Part shown: positions 34,978-44,013 of the stretch, one piece after another
How positions within the stretch are numbered: position 1 is the stretch's first letter
How the letters are laid out: each line of letters begins with the position of its first letter
Source: Algoriphagus mannitolivorans DSM 15301
GTDB lineage: Bacteria > Bacteroidota > Bacteroidia > Cytophagales > Cyclobacteriaceae
Direction of reading: 5' to 3'
Assembly (NCBI RefSeq): GCF_000429425.1
Contig: NZ_AUBV01000016.1
Coordinates: 52,137-116,136, forward strand
Length of the DNA: 64,000 bases
Notes under the pieces: generated by a model
Databases searched by the model: none
Seen by the model: only the letters and a program-made list of their open reading frames with translations
What the model was told of the DNA's origin: nothing
Program-made: the position numbers and the translations under genes

Positions 34978-35376
34978 CTACTTCTTCACCCCGCTCCCCA
35001 AATTCACCCAAATCGACATTCCGAAAGCCAATAGCGTAAAGACTAGCGTGCCGATATCCACCCAGTTGGGATCGGGTTGACAGTCAAGGACTCGGTCCAG
35101 TAGGTAGCTGATGTAGGAGTTGGGCAGGTCTTGAGTGCCGAGTTTTTCCATCACCTGCCAGTGCCAATCCGTCAGGGGACAATAGCCCCAGCCATACCAG
35201 ATTCCCAAAAACCCCCAGGACAGCAAGGTCACGCTGATGGTGATCAGATGGGCCTTCCTCGTTTTTTTCCAAATCCACCCAAACAGATTAAAAAGGATCA
35301 AGGCAGAATGAAAAACCACAAAGAACCAATCGGCGAGGATCAGCGGGACGTTCAAAAGCATGGTGAAAATCATCAT
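34978..35376 (-). CDS. DUF2784 family membrane protein
   Basis: A 132-residue membrane protein with about four hydrophobic helices. The N-terminal ADWFFVVFHSALILFNLFGW, the middle LTISVTLLSWGFLGIWYGWGYCPLTDWHW and NSYISYLLDRV match the style of family DUF2784, whose function is unknown. It stands alone between the cassette-like palindrome and an MBL-fold gene on the opposite strand. Two close in-frame ATGs make the first five residues uncertain. Confidence 0.8.
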   Translation of the reverse strand: MMIFTMLLNVPLILADWFFVVFHSALILFNLFGWIWKKTRKAHLITISVTLLSWGFLGIWYGWGYCPLTDWHWQVMEKLGTQDLPNSYISYLLDRVLDCQPDPNWVDIGTLVFTLLAFGMSIWVNLGSGVKK

Positions 35377-35551
35377 AAGGCAGCTTTACCTACAAGATAG
35401 GAAAGAGAAGCCGCCAATGTGGTTCGGATGCCATGCTTTTTAATTTCTGGTTTTTTCCACTTCAAAAAACCCTAACTTAAAGGAATCCTGTTTTCCACAT
35501 CCCATGATAAACATCCTTTATTGAACCGTGTTAAACCTAAAACTCATAACC

Positions 35552-36295
35552 ATGAAAGCATTATTCACCTGTATCCTCATCTTTTGCTTGGGATACACCT
35601 TCGCCCAAGACCAAATCCCAGCCAAAAACGGCACAATCACCATCCAGCCCATTCTCCATGGAACCTTGGTCGTATCCTACCAGGATCTCACCATCTATGT
35701 AGATCCTTACGGAGGAGCGAAGGGATTTGAGGGTCAAAAGCCTGCCGATCTGGTCCTGATCACAGACATTCATGGAGATCATCACAATCAGGAAACCTTG
35801 GACGGACTTGATCTTTCGGGAGCGACAGTGGTAGCCCCTCAGGCGGTAGCCGAAAAGCTTCCTGCCGGAAAATACAAAGCGATTGAAGTTCTTGCCAACG
35901 GATCTTCCAAAACTCTCCTTGGAGCCGGAATCACCGCCATTCCTATGTACAATCTTCCCGAAACAGCCGACAGTCGTCACCCCAAGGGAAGAGGAAATGG
36001 ATATGTGGTTGAGCTTGGCGGAAAGAGACTTTATTTCTCCGGAGATACCGAGGATATTCCAGAAATGCGAGCCCTGAAAAACATCGACACAGCATTTGTC
36101 TGCATGAACCTACCCTACACCATGGACGTGGAGCAAGCGGCAAGTGCGGTGGCTGAGTTCAAACCCAAAATGGTTTATCCCTATCATTACCGAGGAACCG
36201 AAGGCTTGAGTGATGTAGAAAAATTCAAACAACTGGTCAATGCCTCCGCTCCCGGCGTGGACGTCCGACTTCGAAACTGGTATCCTGGGAATTAA
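35552..36295 (+). CDS. Secreted metallo-beta-lactamase-fold hydrolase (UlaG-like)
   Basis: A 247-residue protein with signal peptide (1-18, cleavage after YTFA) and an MBL-fold domain. The metal motif is ITDIHGDHHNQETLDGL near residue 70, with later His of DSRHPKGRG and Asp in YFSGDTEDI, and the final YPYHYRG His. This pattern belongs to the UlaG-like/RNase Z-like branch without the classic beta-lactamase zinc set. The start at 35552 is chosen because it opens the signal peptide; an upstream in-frame ATG eight codons earlier would extend past it. Substrate unknown, and the position between DUF2784 and DUF3050 gives no hint. Confidence 0.88.
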   Translation: MKALFTCILIFCLGYTFAQDQIPAKNGTITIQPILHGTLVVSYQDLTIYVDPYGGAKGFEGQKPADLVLITDIHGDHHNQETLDGLDLSGATVVAPQAVAEKLPAGKYKAIEVLANGSSKTLLGAGITAIPMYNLPETADSRHPKGRGNGYVVELGGKRLYFSGDTEDIPEMRALKNIDTAFVCMNLPYTMDVEQAASAVAEFKPKMVYPYHYRGTEGLSDVEKFKQLVNASAPGVDVRLRNWYPGN

Positions 36296-36532
36296 TCCCA
36301 ACCTCGCATTTTATTGGTTATAAATACCAAAACCGAATCAATTAAGCTCTCCAAACTGATTTCTTTACAGGATGACATTTTGGAGAGCTTTAACTTTTTT
36401 CCCCAAACAAAACTCCAAAACAAGCTGTTCGCCTGTCAAAATCAGGTCTATTTTTGCAACCTGAAAATCCAATCCAAATCTTGATTGGAATTCGTAACTA
36501 AAACAAACCAACTAGAACTTACCTGAATCGCT
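36296..36532 (+). terminator. Intergenic region with a strong terminator hairpin
   Basis: AAGCTCTCCAAA (36344-36355) and TTTGGAGAGCTT (36379-36390) are perfect 12-base arms with a 23-base loop, followed by AACTTTTTT: a terminator for the MBL gene, with an unusually long loop. The remaining sequence up to the DUF3050 start at 36533 shows no other feature. Confidence 0.65.
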
Positions 36533-37318
36533 ATGAATCAGATAGAACTTATCGAAAGAGAAATCTCTGGATTAAGAAATCAACTTCGCAATCACCCGCT
36601 CTATGAGAATTTGAAGGAAATATCTGACATTCAAACCTTCATGGAAAACCATGTCTTTGCGGTTTGGGATTTCATGTCCCTCCTTAAGGCTCTGCAATTG
36701 AAAATCACTAGGGTACAGATTCCATGGACGCCTGCTCCAAATCCTTCCCTGGCCAGATTTATCAACGAGATTGTCCATGGAGAAGAAAGTGATCTCAATG
36801 AACTAGGGGAGCCCAAAAGCCATTTTGAAATGTATTTGGAGGCCATGGAGCAGCTTCAGGCCGACACCACCGAGATCCACAAGCTGATCCGCCTGATCGA
36901 TTCCGGAATTTCGGTTTCTCCTGCCTTGGACAGTCTAGTCCTTGATTCCCGAGTCAAGGAGTTTGTGACCTACACTTTTTCTGTCATCGAAACAGGCTAT
37001 ACTCACCTCGTTGCCTCTGCCTTCACCTTTGGAAGAGAGGATTTGATTCCGGATATGTTTTTGGAAATTTTGAAAAAATCCGATTCCGAAAACACCCAAT
37101 ACAACAAGCTGACCTATTATTTGGAGCGACACATTGAGCTGGACGGAGATGAGCATGGACCGCTTTCTTTGAAATTGATTTCAGAATTATGCGGCTCTGA
37201 TCAGACAAAATGGGATCAGGTATTGGAAGTAGCCAAGGAATCCCTGATCAAAAGAATTTCGCTTTGGGATGCTATCCATGATTTGATTTTGGAGGAAAAA
37301 ACCACTTTGGCTGATTAA
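36533..37318 (+). CDS. DUF3050 family protein (haem-oxygenase-like fold)
   Basis: A 261-residue all-helical cytoplasmic protein. The opening [20 protein letters not shown], the [20 protein letters not shown] segment with a conserved His, and [20 protein letters not shown] are typical of DUF3050. The fold is thought to resemble haem oxygenase/TenA and diiron oxidases; candidate ligands are the His of ENHVFAVWD, Glu of NEIVHGEE and His of [13 protein letters not shown]. Function is unknown. It is a single gene with terminator-like hairpins on both sides. Confidence 0.85.
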   Translation: MNQIELIEREISGLRNQLRNHPLYENLKEISDIQTFMENHVFAVWDFMSLLKALQLKITRVQIPWTPAPNPSLARFINEIVHGEESDLNELGEPKSHFEMYLEAMEQLQADTTEIHKLIRLIDSGISVSPALDSLVLDSRVKEFVTYTFSVIETGYTHLVASAFTFGREDLIPDMFLEILKKSDSENTQYNKLTYYLERHIELDGDEHGPLSLKLISELCGSDQTKWDQVLEVAKESLIKRISLWDAIHDLILEEKTTLAD

Positions 37319-37383
37319 GCTCAATCAGCCCTTTGAACCCTTTAGATTCAGGAAGGAATAAATCAGATTTCAATAAAGAAGTA

Positions 37384-38220
37384 TCAGTCTAATTCATATA
37401 CATCCCCTTCGGCGCAAAGAAAAACTTCAAAGTCCAATTCTTGATTCCGAAGGGCATTTTCCAGTAATGTCTCTAGCTGCTCATCAGATCTGGCAGGCTC
37501 ATGATGAAAAAGGGCAAGCTTTTTCACTTTGCACATTTTGGCAAAAGAGATTGCATCACGGGCAGAACTATGACCCCAGCCGATTTTGGAAGAATACTCT
37601 TTGGAATTGTAAGAGGAGTCATGCAGCAGAAGATCCGCTGATTTTGCAATTTCATAGCCACTGGTCCATTCAGGATCATGGGGAAAATTGGCAGAGCCTA
37701 AAGCTAATTCATGATCAGGGATATAAGTAAAAACTGATTTCCCGTTGCTGACTCGGTACCCAAGCGTGGCTCCCGGGTGACATAGATAATCCACAAAAAT
37801 CTCCAGTTCCCCAATACGAAAGGTATTATGACTCAATTCATGGATAACTGGATGCTTGGGAAGCTCACTGAACATTACGGGAAATAATGGAGGTGAAAAA
37901 TACCTGCGCAAATTAGAAAGAAGGGATTCTTTGCCAGTATCTGGCCCCCAGACATGAACAGTCACTTCTGGATTGTAAAGCGGCTGAAAAAAACCCAAGC
38001 CCATCATGTGATCGATGTGCAAATGGGTAAGGAGAATATGAATCTCCTTGATTTCTGGACTAAGGTATTTTCCTAATCTCTGAATACCTGATCCGGCATC
38101 CAAAATAATAAAGGTATCCCCTTGATTGACTTGAATACAGGAGGTATTTCCTCCATAGACCATATTTTCAGGACCAGGAGCTGGTAAGGAGCCCCGACAT
38201 CCCCAGATTTTAACTTTCAT
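37384..38220 (-). CDS. MBL-fold metallohydrolase (cytoplasmic, RNase Z/ElaC-like)
   Basis: A 278-residue protein starting MKVKIWGCRGSLPAPG, with the metal motif LLTHLHIDHMMGLGFF (H-x-H-x-D-H) and further ligands in LCHPGATLGYR, ADLLLHDSSYN and ALFHHEP. This CRGSxP opening is typical of phosphodiesterase-like MBL proteins in which cyclic-nucleotide or RNA cleavage has been proposed. The start at 38220 is favoured because it overlaps the PAS gene stop by ATGA, coupling the two. It probably acts with the PAS protein in a signalling unit, but this is inference. Confidence 0.9.
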   Translation of the reverse strand: MKVKIWGCRGSLPAPGPENMVYGGNTSCIQVNQGDTFIILDAGSGIQRLGKYLSPEIKEIHILLTHLHIDHMMGLGFFQPLYNPEVTVHVWGPDTGKESLLSNLRRYFSPPLFPVMFSELPKHPVIHELSHNTFRIGELEIFVDYLCHPGATLGYRVSNGKSVFTYIPDHELALGSANFPHDPEWTSGYEIAKSADLLLHDSSYNSKEYSSKIGWGHSSARDAISFAKMCKVKKLALFHHEPARSDEQLETLLENALRNQELDFEVFLCAEGDVYELD

Positions 38221-38612
38221 GTCTTTACGGTTTTCCAAAACATTGCCATAGCTCCTGAGTAGCGGTTTGCTCTACCAATGATCGGTATGGCCGTAACCGA
38301 GATCAAATACCTTTCTCCCTTCATACTGTCTATATAAAACGAACCGCTAGCTGGAATCCGGTGGGTCAAGGTTTTCACCAAAGGAAGATCCTCTGGCTTC
38401 AGAGAATTCCCATCCTTATCCAATGGACGAAAAACAGTAGCCCACTCCTCCAAGCGCATTCCCCCAGTCTCACTGAATCGAAGTCCGAGGATTTCCTCGG
38501 CAGGCTCATTATAAAACAATAGATTCCCCTCTGGATCCACTAAGAAGATGGGCATATTCAGACTATCGCCGAATTGCCTAGCAAGAATCAGTTCTAGAGG
38601 TTGTGCGGGCAT
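38217..38612 (-). CDS. Stand-alone PAS domain protein
   Basis: A 131-residue protein consisting of one PAS domain: MPIFLVDPEGNLLFYNEPAEEILGL, then FRPLDKDGNSLKP and YLISVTAIPIIGRANRYSGAMAMFW. It has no kinase, cyclase or transcription-factor output and no membrane helix. It is translationally coupled (four-base overlap) to the MBL-fold hydrolase downstream, so it may bind a ligand and control that enzyme. The pairing is the interesting feature; the ligand cannot be read. Confidence 0.88.
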   Translation of the reverse strand: MPAQPLELILARQFGDSLNMPIFLVDPEGNLLFYNEPAEEILGLRFSETGGMRLEEWATVFRPLDKDGNSLKPEDLPLVKTLTHRIPASGSFYIDSMKGERYLISVTAIPIIGRANRYSGAMAMFWKTVKT

Positions 38613-38715
38613 AGAATCAGGATCTAAAAATTAGAATATAATTTAACAAAAAATTACAAAACAATCGGGATTCTGGGGAAATATCCCAAACTGAATCAGA
38701 AAATTCTAAGCCAGT

Positions 38716-39807
38716 TTAATCTCCAAAAGATATCCCTAATCCTTTGGCAGACTGCACCAGTGTTCCTTTTGGATCCACATAATTGTATTCACTGATGGCC
38801 TCTTTGATGGTTACGGAGGAAAAATCATTGTTTTTAAGCACTACCAGTCGCCCAAATTTACCTGCCAAAACCAATTCCATGGCCTTAACTCCAAAAACTG
38901 AGGCAATCACCCGATCGAAAGCTACCGGAGTTCCTCCACGCTGGGTATGTCCCAATACTGTCTCCCTAACGTCCGCTTCCAATCCTGCATCTTTTAGCTG
39001 CTGACTTAAGGTAAAACAAACCCCACCCAAACGGATGGAAGTTCTTCCCTCCTCTCCCTTGGAGGAGGTAATGGTCCCATTTTTTGCCATCGCTCCTTCC
39101 GCAATCACAATATTGACAAAGCCTCGTCCATTGTTATATCTGCTTTCAATCTTCTCGATTACCTTATTCAAATCATAAGGAATTTCGGGAATGAGGCATA
39201 TTTCTGCTCCCCCTGCAATTGCAGTGTACAGCGCAATCCAGCCAGCATTTCTTCCCATCACTTCCATGATCATGACGCGATGGTGGCTATTAGCAGTGGT
39301 GACTAAGCGGTCAAATGAATCTGTAGCAGTCTGGACAGCTGTCTGAAACCCAAAAGTGAAATCAGTCGAGGAAAGGTCATTATCGATGGTTTTTGGAACC
39401 CCAACTACCGGCATGCCGGCTTCAAAGAGCGCCTGAGAAATCGCTTGAGAGCCATCTCCTCCAATATTGATGATCGCATCAAAGCCATTCGATTTGAACC
39501 TTTCCACAAGCCAAGGGATTCTGTTTACCTTTTTTATAGTCCCATCCGCCTGCTTTTCCGGAAACTGCATGGGATTTCCTTTATTGGTGGTCCCCAGGAT
39601 TGTCCCTCCTTGCACATGAATACCAGCCACGGCTTTTTCATCCAGTCTGATGACGCGTATGGGATCTTCCATGATTCCATTAAACGCCTCATAACATCCC
39701 CAAACTTCCCAATCTTGCTCCTGAGAAGCCCTTTTGACAATTCCACGGATGACAGCATTAAGACCAGGACAATCTCCTCCTCCTGTAGATACCAATAGCT
39801 TTTTCAT
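38716..39807 (-). CDS. pfkA: 6-phosphofructokinase (mixed ATP/PPi signature)
   Basis: A 363-residue phosphofructokinase: STGGGDCPGLNAVIRG at the N terminus, GGDGS at 116-120 and PKTIDND at 138-144, with catalytic Asp142, and MGRNAGWIAL near 195. Gly119 in GGDGS points to ATP use, while Lys139 in PKTIDND is the residue of pyrophosphate-dependent enzymes; the combination occurs in a known branch (for example Streptomyces-type) that is ATP-dependent. It is longer than E. coli PfkA by about 40 residues. The start MKKLL is chosen over one three codons earlier by homology. It is divergent from the PPK2 gene. Confidence 0.92.
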   Translation of the reverse strand: MKKLLVSTGGGDCPGLNAVIRGIVKRASQEQDWEVWGCYEAFNGIMEDPIRVIRLDEKAVAGIHVQGGTILGTTNKGNPMQFPEKQADGTIKKVNRIPWLVERFKSNGFDAIINIGGDGSQAISQALFEAGMPVVGVPKTIDNDLSSTDFTFGFQTAVQTATDSFDRLVTTANSHHRVMIMEVMGRNAGWIALYTAIAGGAEICLIPEIPYDLNKVIEKIESRYNNGRGFVNIVIAEGAMAKNGTITSSKGEEGRTSIRLGGVCFTLSQQLKDAGLEADVRETVLGHTQRGGTPVAFDRVIASVFGVKAMELVLAGKFGRLVVLKNNDFSSVTIKEAISEYNYVDPKGTLVQSAKGLGISFGD

Positions 39808-39956
39808 ATGAATCAATAAAATAGATGTTTCCTTATCTTACTCGTTTAGACAATAGAAGTTAAATTACTTTTTTGAATTTTAAAGTTTAACTTAAGAATT
39901 CATCCCTAAGTCCTCAGGATATTCTAGACCTCAGCTTTTCAAAAAATCACAACCCC

Positions 39957-40907
39957 ATGATCATTGACCCAAACCTCACTGTAGAAACACTCAAAAAAAT
40001 GAGTGACCCCGAACTAATTCGCCGCGCCAAGAAATTTTCCAAGCGATATTGTGTCGGCGATGGGAAGAAATTCAAACTCAAAGATTATTCCAGCAAGCCT
40101 AAGATGACTTTGGGTCCAGAGGACAAGCCAAGGGTCAAGGAGGCGTTGGAACAAGGCATAGATGCTCTGGCTAAACTCCAGGAAGTTTTATACGCCCAAG
40201 ATAAATGGTCTTTATTGGTTGTGTTTCAAGCCATGGATGCTGCGGGCAAAGACGGAGCGATCAAACATGTACTTTCAGGAATCAACCCACAGGGATGTCA
40301 TGTCAATTCTTTCAAAGCCCCCAGCGCCGAAGAGCTCGACCATGATTTCCTTTGGAGATGTGTCAAAGAATTACCTGAGAGAGGAAAAATAGGGATTTTC
40401 AACCGGTCTTATTACGAGGAAGTGTTGGTAGTGAGAGTACACCAGCAAATTCTCAGGAGTCAGAAATTGCCCGAAAAACTCATCACTAAAAAGATATGGG
40501 ACGAAAGACTCGAGGACATCAGAAATTTTGAAAAATACCTCACACGCAATGGCACCAAAATCATCAAGATATTTTTGAATGTATCCAAGGAAGAACAAAA
40601 GGAAAGATTTTTAGAGAGAATCGATGAGCCGGATAAAAACTGGAAATTCAGCTCTGGTGATGTGAAAGAAAGAGGCTATTGGAATCAATACATGGATGCT
40701 TATGAGGAGATGATTCAAAAAACCTCCACCAAAGACTCCCCTTGGTACATTGTCCCTGCGGATAAAAAAGCTTATGCCAGAATTGTGGTCGCCTCAGCCA
40801 TCATCAATGCATTGGATGAAATGGAACTGGATTTCCCCAAACTCAGCGAAGAGGAACAGGGGAAATTACAGGAAATGAGAAAAATCCTCTTGGAAGAAAA
40901 AGGATAA
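39957..40907 (+). CDS. ppk2: Polyphosphate kinase 2 family protein
   Basis: A 316-residue PPK2-family phosphotransferase that moves phosphate between polyphosphate and nucleotides. The Walker A-like MDAAGKDGAIKHV, the Walker B-like GIFNRSYYEEV, and the lid segment KKIWDERLEDIRNFEKYLTR are present. The single domain and the SINPQGCHVNSFKAPS-type spacing fit class III (nucleoside mono- and diphosphate kinase) enzymes, but class calls need alignment. The gene starts 149 bp from the divergent phosphofructokinase; both act on phosphoryl donors, so common control is possible. Confidence 0.93.
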   Translation: MIIDPNLTVETLKKMSDPELIRRAKKFSKRYCVGDGKKFKLKDYSSKPKMTLGPEDKPRVKEALEQGIDALAKLQEVLYAQDKWSLLVVFQAMDAAGKDGAIKHVLSGINPQGCHVNSFKAPSAEELDHDFLWRCVKELPERGKIGIFNRSYYEEVLVVRVHQQILRSQKLPEKLITKKIWDERLEDIRNFEKYLTRNGTKIIKIFLNVSKEEQKERFLERIDEPDKNWKFSSGDVKERGYWNQYMDAYEEMIQKTSTKDSPWYIVPADKKAYARIVVASAIINALDEMELDFPKLSEEEQGKLQEMRKILLEEKG

Positions 40908-40909
40908 AA

Positions 40910-40946
40910 AAAGCCCCAAAAGTGAAATGACAACTTTTGGGGCTTT
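40910..40946. terminator. Bidirectional terminator after ppk2
   Basis: AAAGCCCCAAAAGT and ACTTTTGGGGCTTT are perfect 14-base arms with a nine-base loop, preceded by an A-run and followed by T-rich sequence, between the convergent PPK2 and aldehyde dehydrogenase genes. Confidence 0.85.
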
Positions 40947-40965
40947 CGTCTTTATCTAACTGATC

Positions 40966-42522
40966 TTAGATATCAAATTTTATCCCTTGAGCCAAAGGCA
41001 ATTCTGAGGAATAGTTGATCGTGTTGGTCTGTCGTCTCATATAAGCTTTCCAAGCATCGGACCCGGATTCACGACCTCCACCGGTTTCTTTTTCTCCTCC
41101 AAAAGCTCCTCCGATTTCAGCCCCGGAAGTACCGATATTCACATTGGCAATTCCACAATCCGATCCTGCTACCGAAAGAAAGGCTTCTGCTTCCCGCATA
41201 TTTGTCGTCATGATGGCTGAAGAAAGCCCTTGCGGCACACCATTTTGGATAGCGATTGCCTCATCCATGGTTTTGTATTTGATCAAATACAAGATTGGCG
41301 CAAAAGTCTCATGCTGAACAATCTGGAAATGATTTTTGGCTTCATAGATAGCAGGCTTCACATAGCAACCGGACTCATAGCCTTCGCCTGACAGCACTCC
41401 TCCTTCGACGACTGCCTTACCTCCTTCTTCCTTCACTTTTTCAATAGCCGCCAAATAACCCTTCACTGCATCCTGATCGATCAGTGGTCCTACATGGTTT
41501 TTCTCATCTAATGGATTTCCAATCACCAGCTTGGAATAGGCAGAGGCTAATCGGCTTTTCACTTCTTCAAAAACATTTTCATGAATAATCAATCTTCGGG
41601 TAGAAGTACATCGTTGTCCCGCGGTCCCTACCGCTCCAAAAAGAGCACCTCGAATGGCCATATCCAGATCCGCATGTTCGGTGATGATGATGGCATTGTT
41701 GCCGCCCAACTCCAAAAGAGATCTTCCAAGCCTGCCCCCTACGGCCTGCCCCACCAATTTACCCATACGGGTAGATCCTGTGGCTGAGACCAAGGGAACT
41801 CTGGAGTCATGAGATAGCAATTCCCCAATTTGATAATCTCCGATGACAAGGTTGGAGATACCCTCCGGCATGCCGTGTTTTTCGAATATTTTTCCAACAA
41901 TCAGCTGGCAGGCTACTGCTGAAAGTGGTGCCTTTTCGGAAGGTTTCCACACGCAGACATCTCCACATACCCAAGCCAAGGCCGTATTCCACGACCAAAC
42001 TGCTACCGGAAAATTAAAAGCTGAAATGATCCCAACTATTCCCAGTGGATGCCATTGCTCATACATGCGGTGTCCTGGCCGCTCGGAATGCATCGTTAAG
42101 CCATAAAGCTGGCGGGATAGCCCAACTGCGAAATCACAGATATCGATCATTTCCTGCACCTCTCCGAGACCTTCCTGATAAGATTTACCCATCTCATAAG
42201 AGACCAGTTTCCCCAAGTCTGCCTTCACTTCTCTCAATGCATTCCCGATTTCCCGAACAATTTCTCCCCTTTTTGGAGCAGGGACAGTTCGCCAGGTTTC
42301 AAAGGCTTTTTGGGCAGTTTGGATGACTTGGTCATATCCTGATTTGCCGGTTTCTTGGATTTTGGCAATCAGCTTACCATCCGCAGGAGAAAAAGAAGAT
42401 AGGTAGGATTCACCGGTATTGATCCAATTTACGCCGGTTGAGGTTCCGATATTTTCGGGCTTAATTCCGATTTTCTCTAAAGATTGAAGAATTCCGTATG
42501 GGTTAGTCATGTATTTGGGCAA
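40966..42522 (-). CDS. Aldehyde dehydrogenase, ALDH7 (antiquitin, aminoadipate semialdehyde) type
   Basis: A 518-residue aldehyde dehydrogenase. Catalytic residues are Asn170 (SAFNFPVAVW), Glu271 (LELGGNN) and Cys305 (GQRCTSTRR). The WHPLGIVGIISAFNFPVAVW and GDVCVWKPSEKAPL segments and the overall length match the ALDH7/antiquitin group, which oxidises L-alpha-aminoadipate-6-semialdehyde in lysine degradation (AmaB). There is no Rossmann-related signal peptide. The start may be the fifth codon (MTNPYG). No other lysine-catabolism gene lies nearby, so the substrate is inferred from family. Confidence 0.92.
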   Translation of the reverse strand: MPKYMTNPYGILQSLEKIGIKPENIGTSTGVNWINTGESYLSSFSPADGKLIAKIQETGKSGYDQVIQTAQKAFETWRTVPAPKRGEIVREIGNALREVKADLGKLVSYEMGKSYQEGLGEVQEMIDICDFAVGLSRQLYGLTMHSERPGHRMYEQWHPLGIVGIISAFNFPVAVWSWNTALAWVCGDVCVWKPSEKAPLSAVACQLIVGKIFEKHGMPEGISNLVIGDYQIGELLSHDSRVPLVSATGSTRMGKLVGQAVGGRLGRSLLELGGNNAIIITEHADLDMAIRGALFGAVGTAGQRCTSTRRLIIHENVFEEVKSRLASAYSKLVIGNPLDEKNHVGPLIDQDAVKGYLAAIEKVKEEGGKAVVEGGVLSGEGYESGCYVKPAIYEAKNHFQIVQHETFAPILYLIKYKTMDEAIAIQNGVPQGLSSAIMTTNMREAEAFLSVAGSDCGIANVNIGTSGAEIGGAFGGEKETGGGRESGSDAWKAYMRRQTNTINYSSELPLAQGIKFDI

Positions 42523-42559
42523 TTGATTAATACTGTCAAAGCTAAAAATATTTCAAAGA

Positions 42560-43558
42560 TCAGTCGAACATCCTTTGGATTATCTGTAGCGGATTGAACT
42601 TAGAATAGGTTCGGTTGAATTTTGGCCCCGGGCTGAATTTGTACACCAAATTGATTCTGTAATTCCCGGTATTAAGCTCTTGGGATATGGAATTCACTTC
42701 ATTCAGATTAAGATTTTTAAAGACATAATTCCCATTGATCGAGAATTTCTCTCCGTTATATCCCACAAATCCCCTTAAGAATACCCCGGTATTAATTCCG
42801 ATTTCTCTAGAATCCGAATCTTGATCAGCCTTGGAAAATCCCAGTCCGGCATTCCCTGAAGCAGAACCGGAGAGGAAGAAGCCTTTCCCAAAAACAAGTG
42901 TCCCTGCCAGTCCAACGCTGGGTCCCAAATGGAAAAAGTCGGCTCTCGAAAAATTACCCCTAGGCGAGGATTCCTCGGGAATTAGCAAAGAATCTCCACT
43001 GACTTTAGCCCGGTAAACTTCAAAGCCGAGCATGGGTGAAAACGCCGACTTCTTTTGGATTTCGGACTGATGGAAAGCTGCTTTGAGTGATAGCTTATCC
43101 CCATTGAATAAGTAATTAGCACTTACTCCCAACTTTAACACCTGAAGATCCTTTCTCAGCAATTGCTCCTCGCTTCTGGGATAATCATGGACGATATATC
43201 CTTTGTAAAACTGACCGAACAGATCCAAAACCCAGTTTTGAGGATAGGCATGCGACTGAAGATCAAAAAACCTTGGCCAATTTTCCTGTGTATTGAGATT
43301 CAAAAAAGAGACAGGCACCCCAAGATTTAAGGTGAATTTTTGGTAAGTAAAACCGACTCCAAGGTTCAAGGTGCTGTTTGGCTCAAAACGAATGGATGGG
43401 TCATTGAATCGTAGATCGGTGAATTTTCTGGAAACGTAGGTTCGGAAAATCAATTTATCCACTGACTTTTCAATATAAGCCGTGTCATATCCTAGATCCT
43501 GTGCGGATAGATTTCCGAATGAAAACAGGAAAAACACAACTAGAAACACTTTATTCAT
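42560..43558 (-). CDS. DUF4421 family secreted/outer-membrane protein
   Basis: A 332-residue exported protein: signal peptide (about 1-19, ending NLSAQ), then a predicted beta-rich barrel of about 300 residues with alternating aromatic strands (FRTYVSRKFTDLRFND; NLGVGFTYQKFTLNLGVPV) ending in RINLVYKFSPG. This is the pattern of DUF4421, an outer-membrane family of unknown function confined to Bacteroidota. The start at 43558 is preferred because the upstream extension precedes the signal peptide and is not hydrophobic. It is single-gene and faces the ALDH gene at its 3' end. Confidence 0.82.
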   Translation of the reverse strand: MNKVFLVVFFLFSFGNLSAQDLGYDTAYIEKSVDKLIFRTYVSRKFTDLRFNDPSIRFEPNSTLNLGVGFTYQKFTLNLGVPVSFLNLNTQENWPRFFDLQSHAYPQNWVLDLFGQFYKGYIVHDYPRSEEQLLRKDLQVLKLGVSANYLFNGDKLSLKAAFHQSEIQKKSAFSPMLGFEVYRAKVSGDSLLIPEESSPRGNFSRADFFHLGPSVGLAGTLVFGKGFFLSGSASGNAGLGFSKADQDSDSREIGINTGVFLRGFVGYNGEKFSINGNYVFKNLNLNEVNSISQELNTGNYRINLVYKFSPGPKFNRTYSKFNPLQIIQRMFD

Positions 43559-44013
43559 AGGATGATTTTGAGGCAAGAATGGAAGATAACAAAAAAGAAC
43601 CCTGACCGAGGCCAAGGTTCTTACAAATAATTTGAGCTCGAAAAATGGATTTTTCAATCACATTTTCAGAAAGAATACTTGAGAAAAGTTGTTAATCACC
43701 GGATCTAATTTAAAAAGTCGATAAGACTAATCAAATATATTATTGGAATTTTCTCAAACAATCATTCGAATTATAGAAAAATATGATTATCAGCAATTGC
43801 ACCACAATCCAAAATTCCTTGGATTGGGCGGTCGGAAGACCGAAGTCAGAAGTCCGAAGCTGGCTAAAACTGAACTTCAAGCGTGATTTTATTAATTGTG
43901 TACGGCCTACTGGTACGAAAGCGGAAATACCTATATAAAATAGCCCATATAATTTCCTGGAGGGCATGAACTAAATAATTTCAGTCCAAAACGGAACCTT
44001 AAGCTCAGAAAAT
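43559..44013. other. 455-bp noncoding region with hairpin repeats
   Basis: No ORF above 75 codons makes sense here. It contains the inverted repeat CAATCCAA/TTGGATTG (43805-43826) and, just after, GGTCGGAAGACC (43830-43842) plus tandem-like GAAGTCAGAAGTCCGAAG. These look like short dispersed repeats rather than promoters. A stretch near 43670-43760 is A/T rich and may hold the promoter of the DUF4421 gene. Confidence 0.5.
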
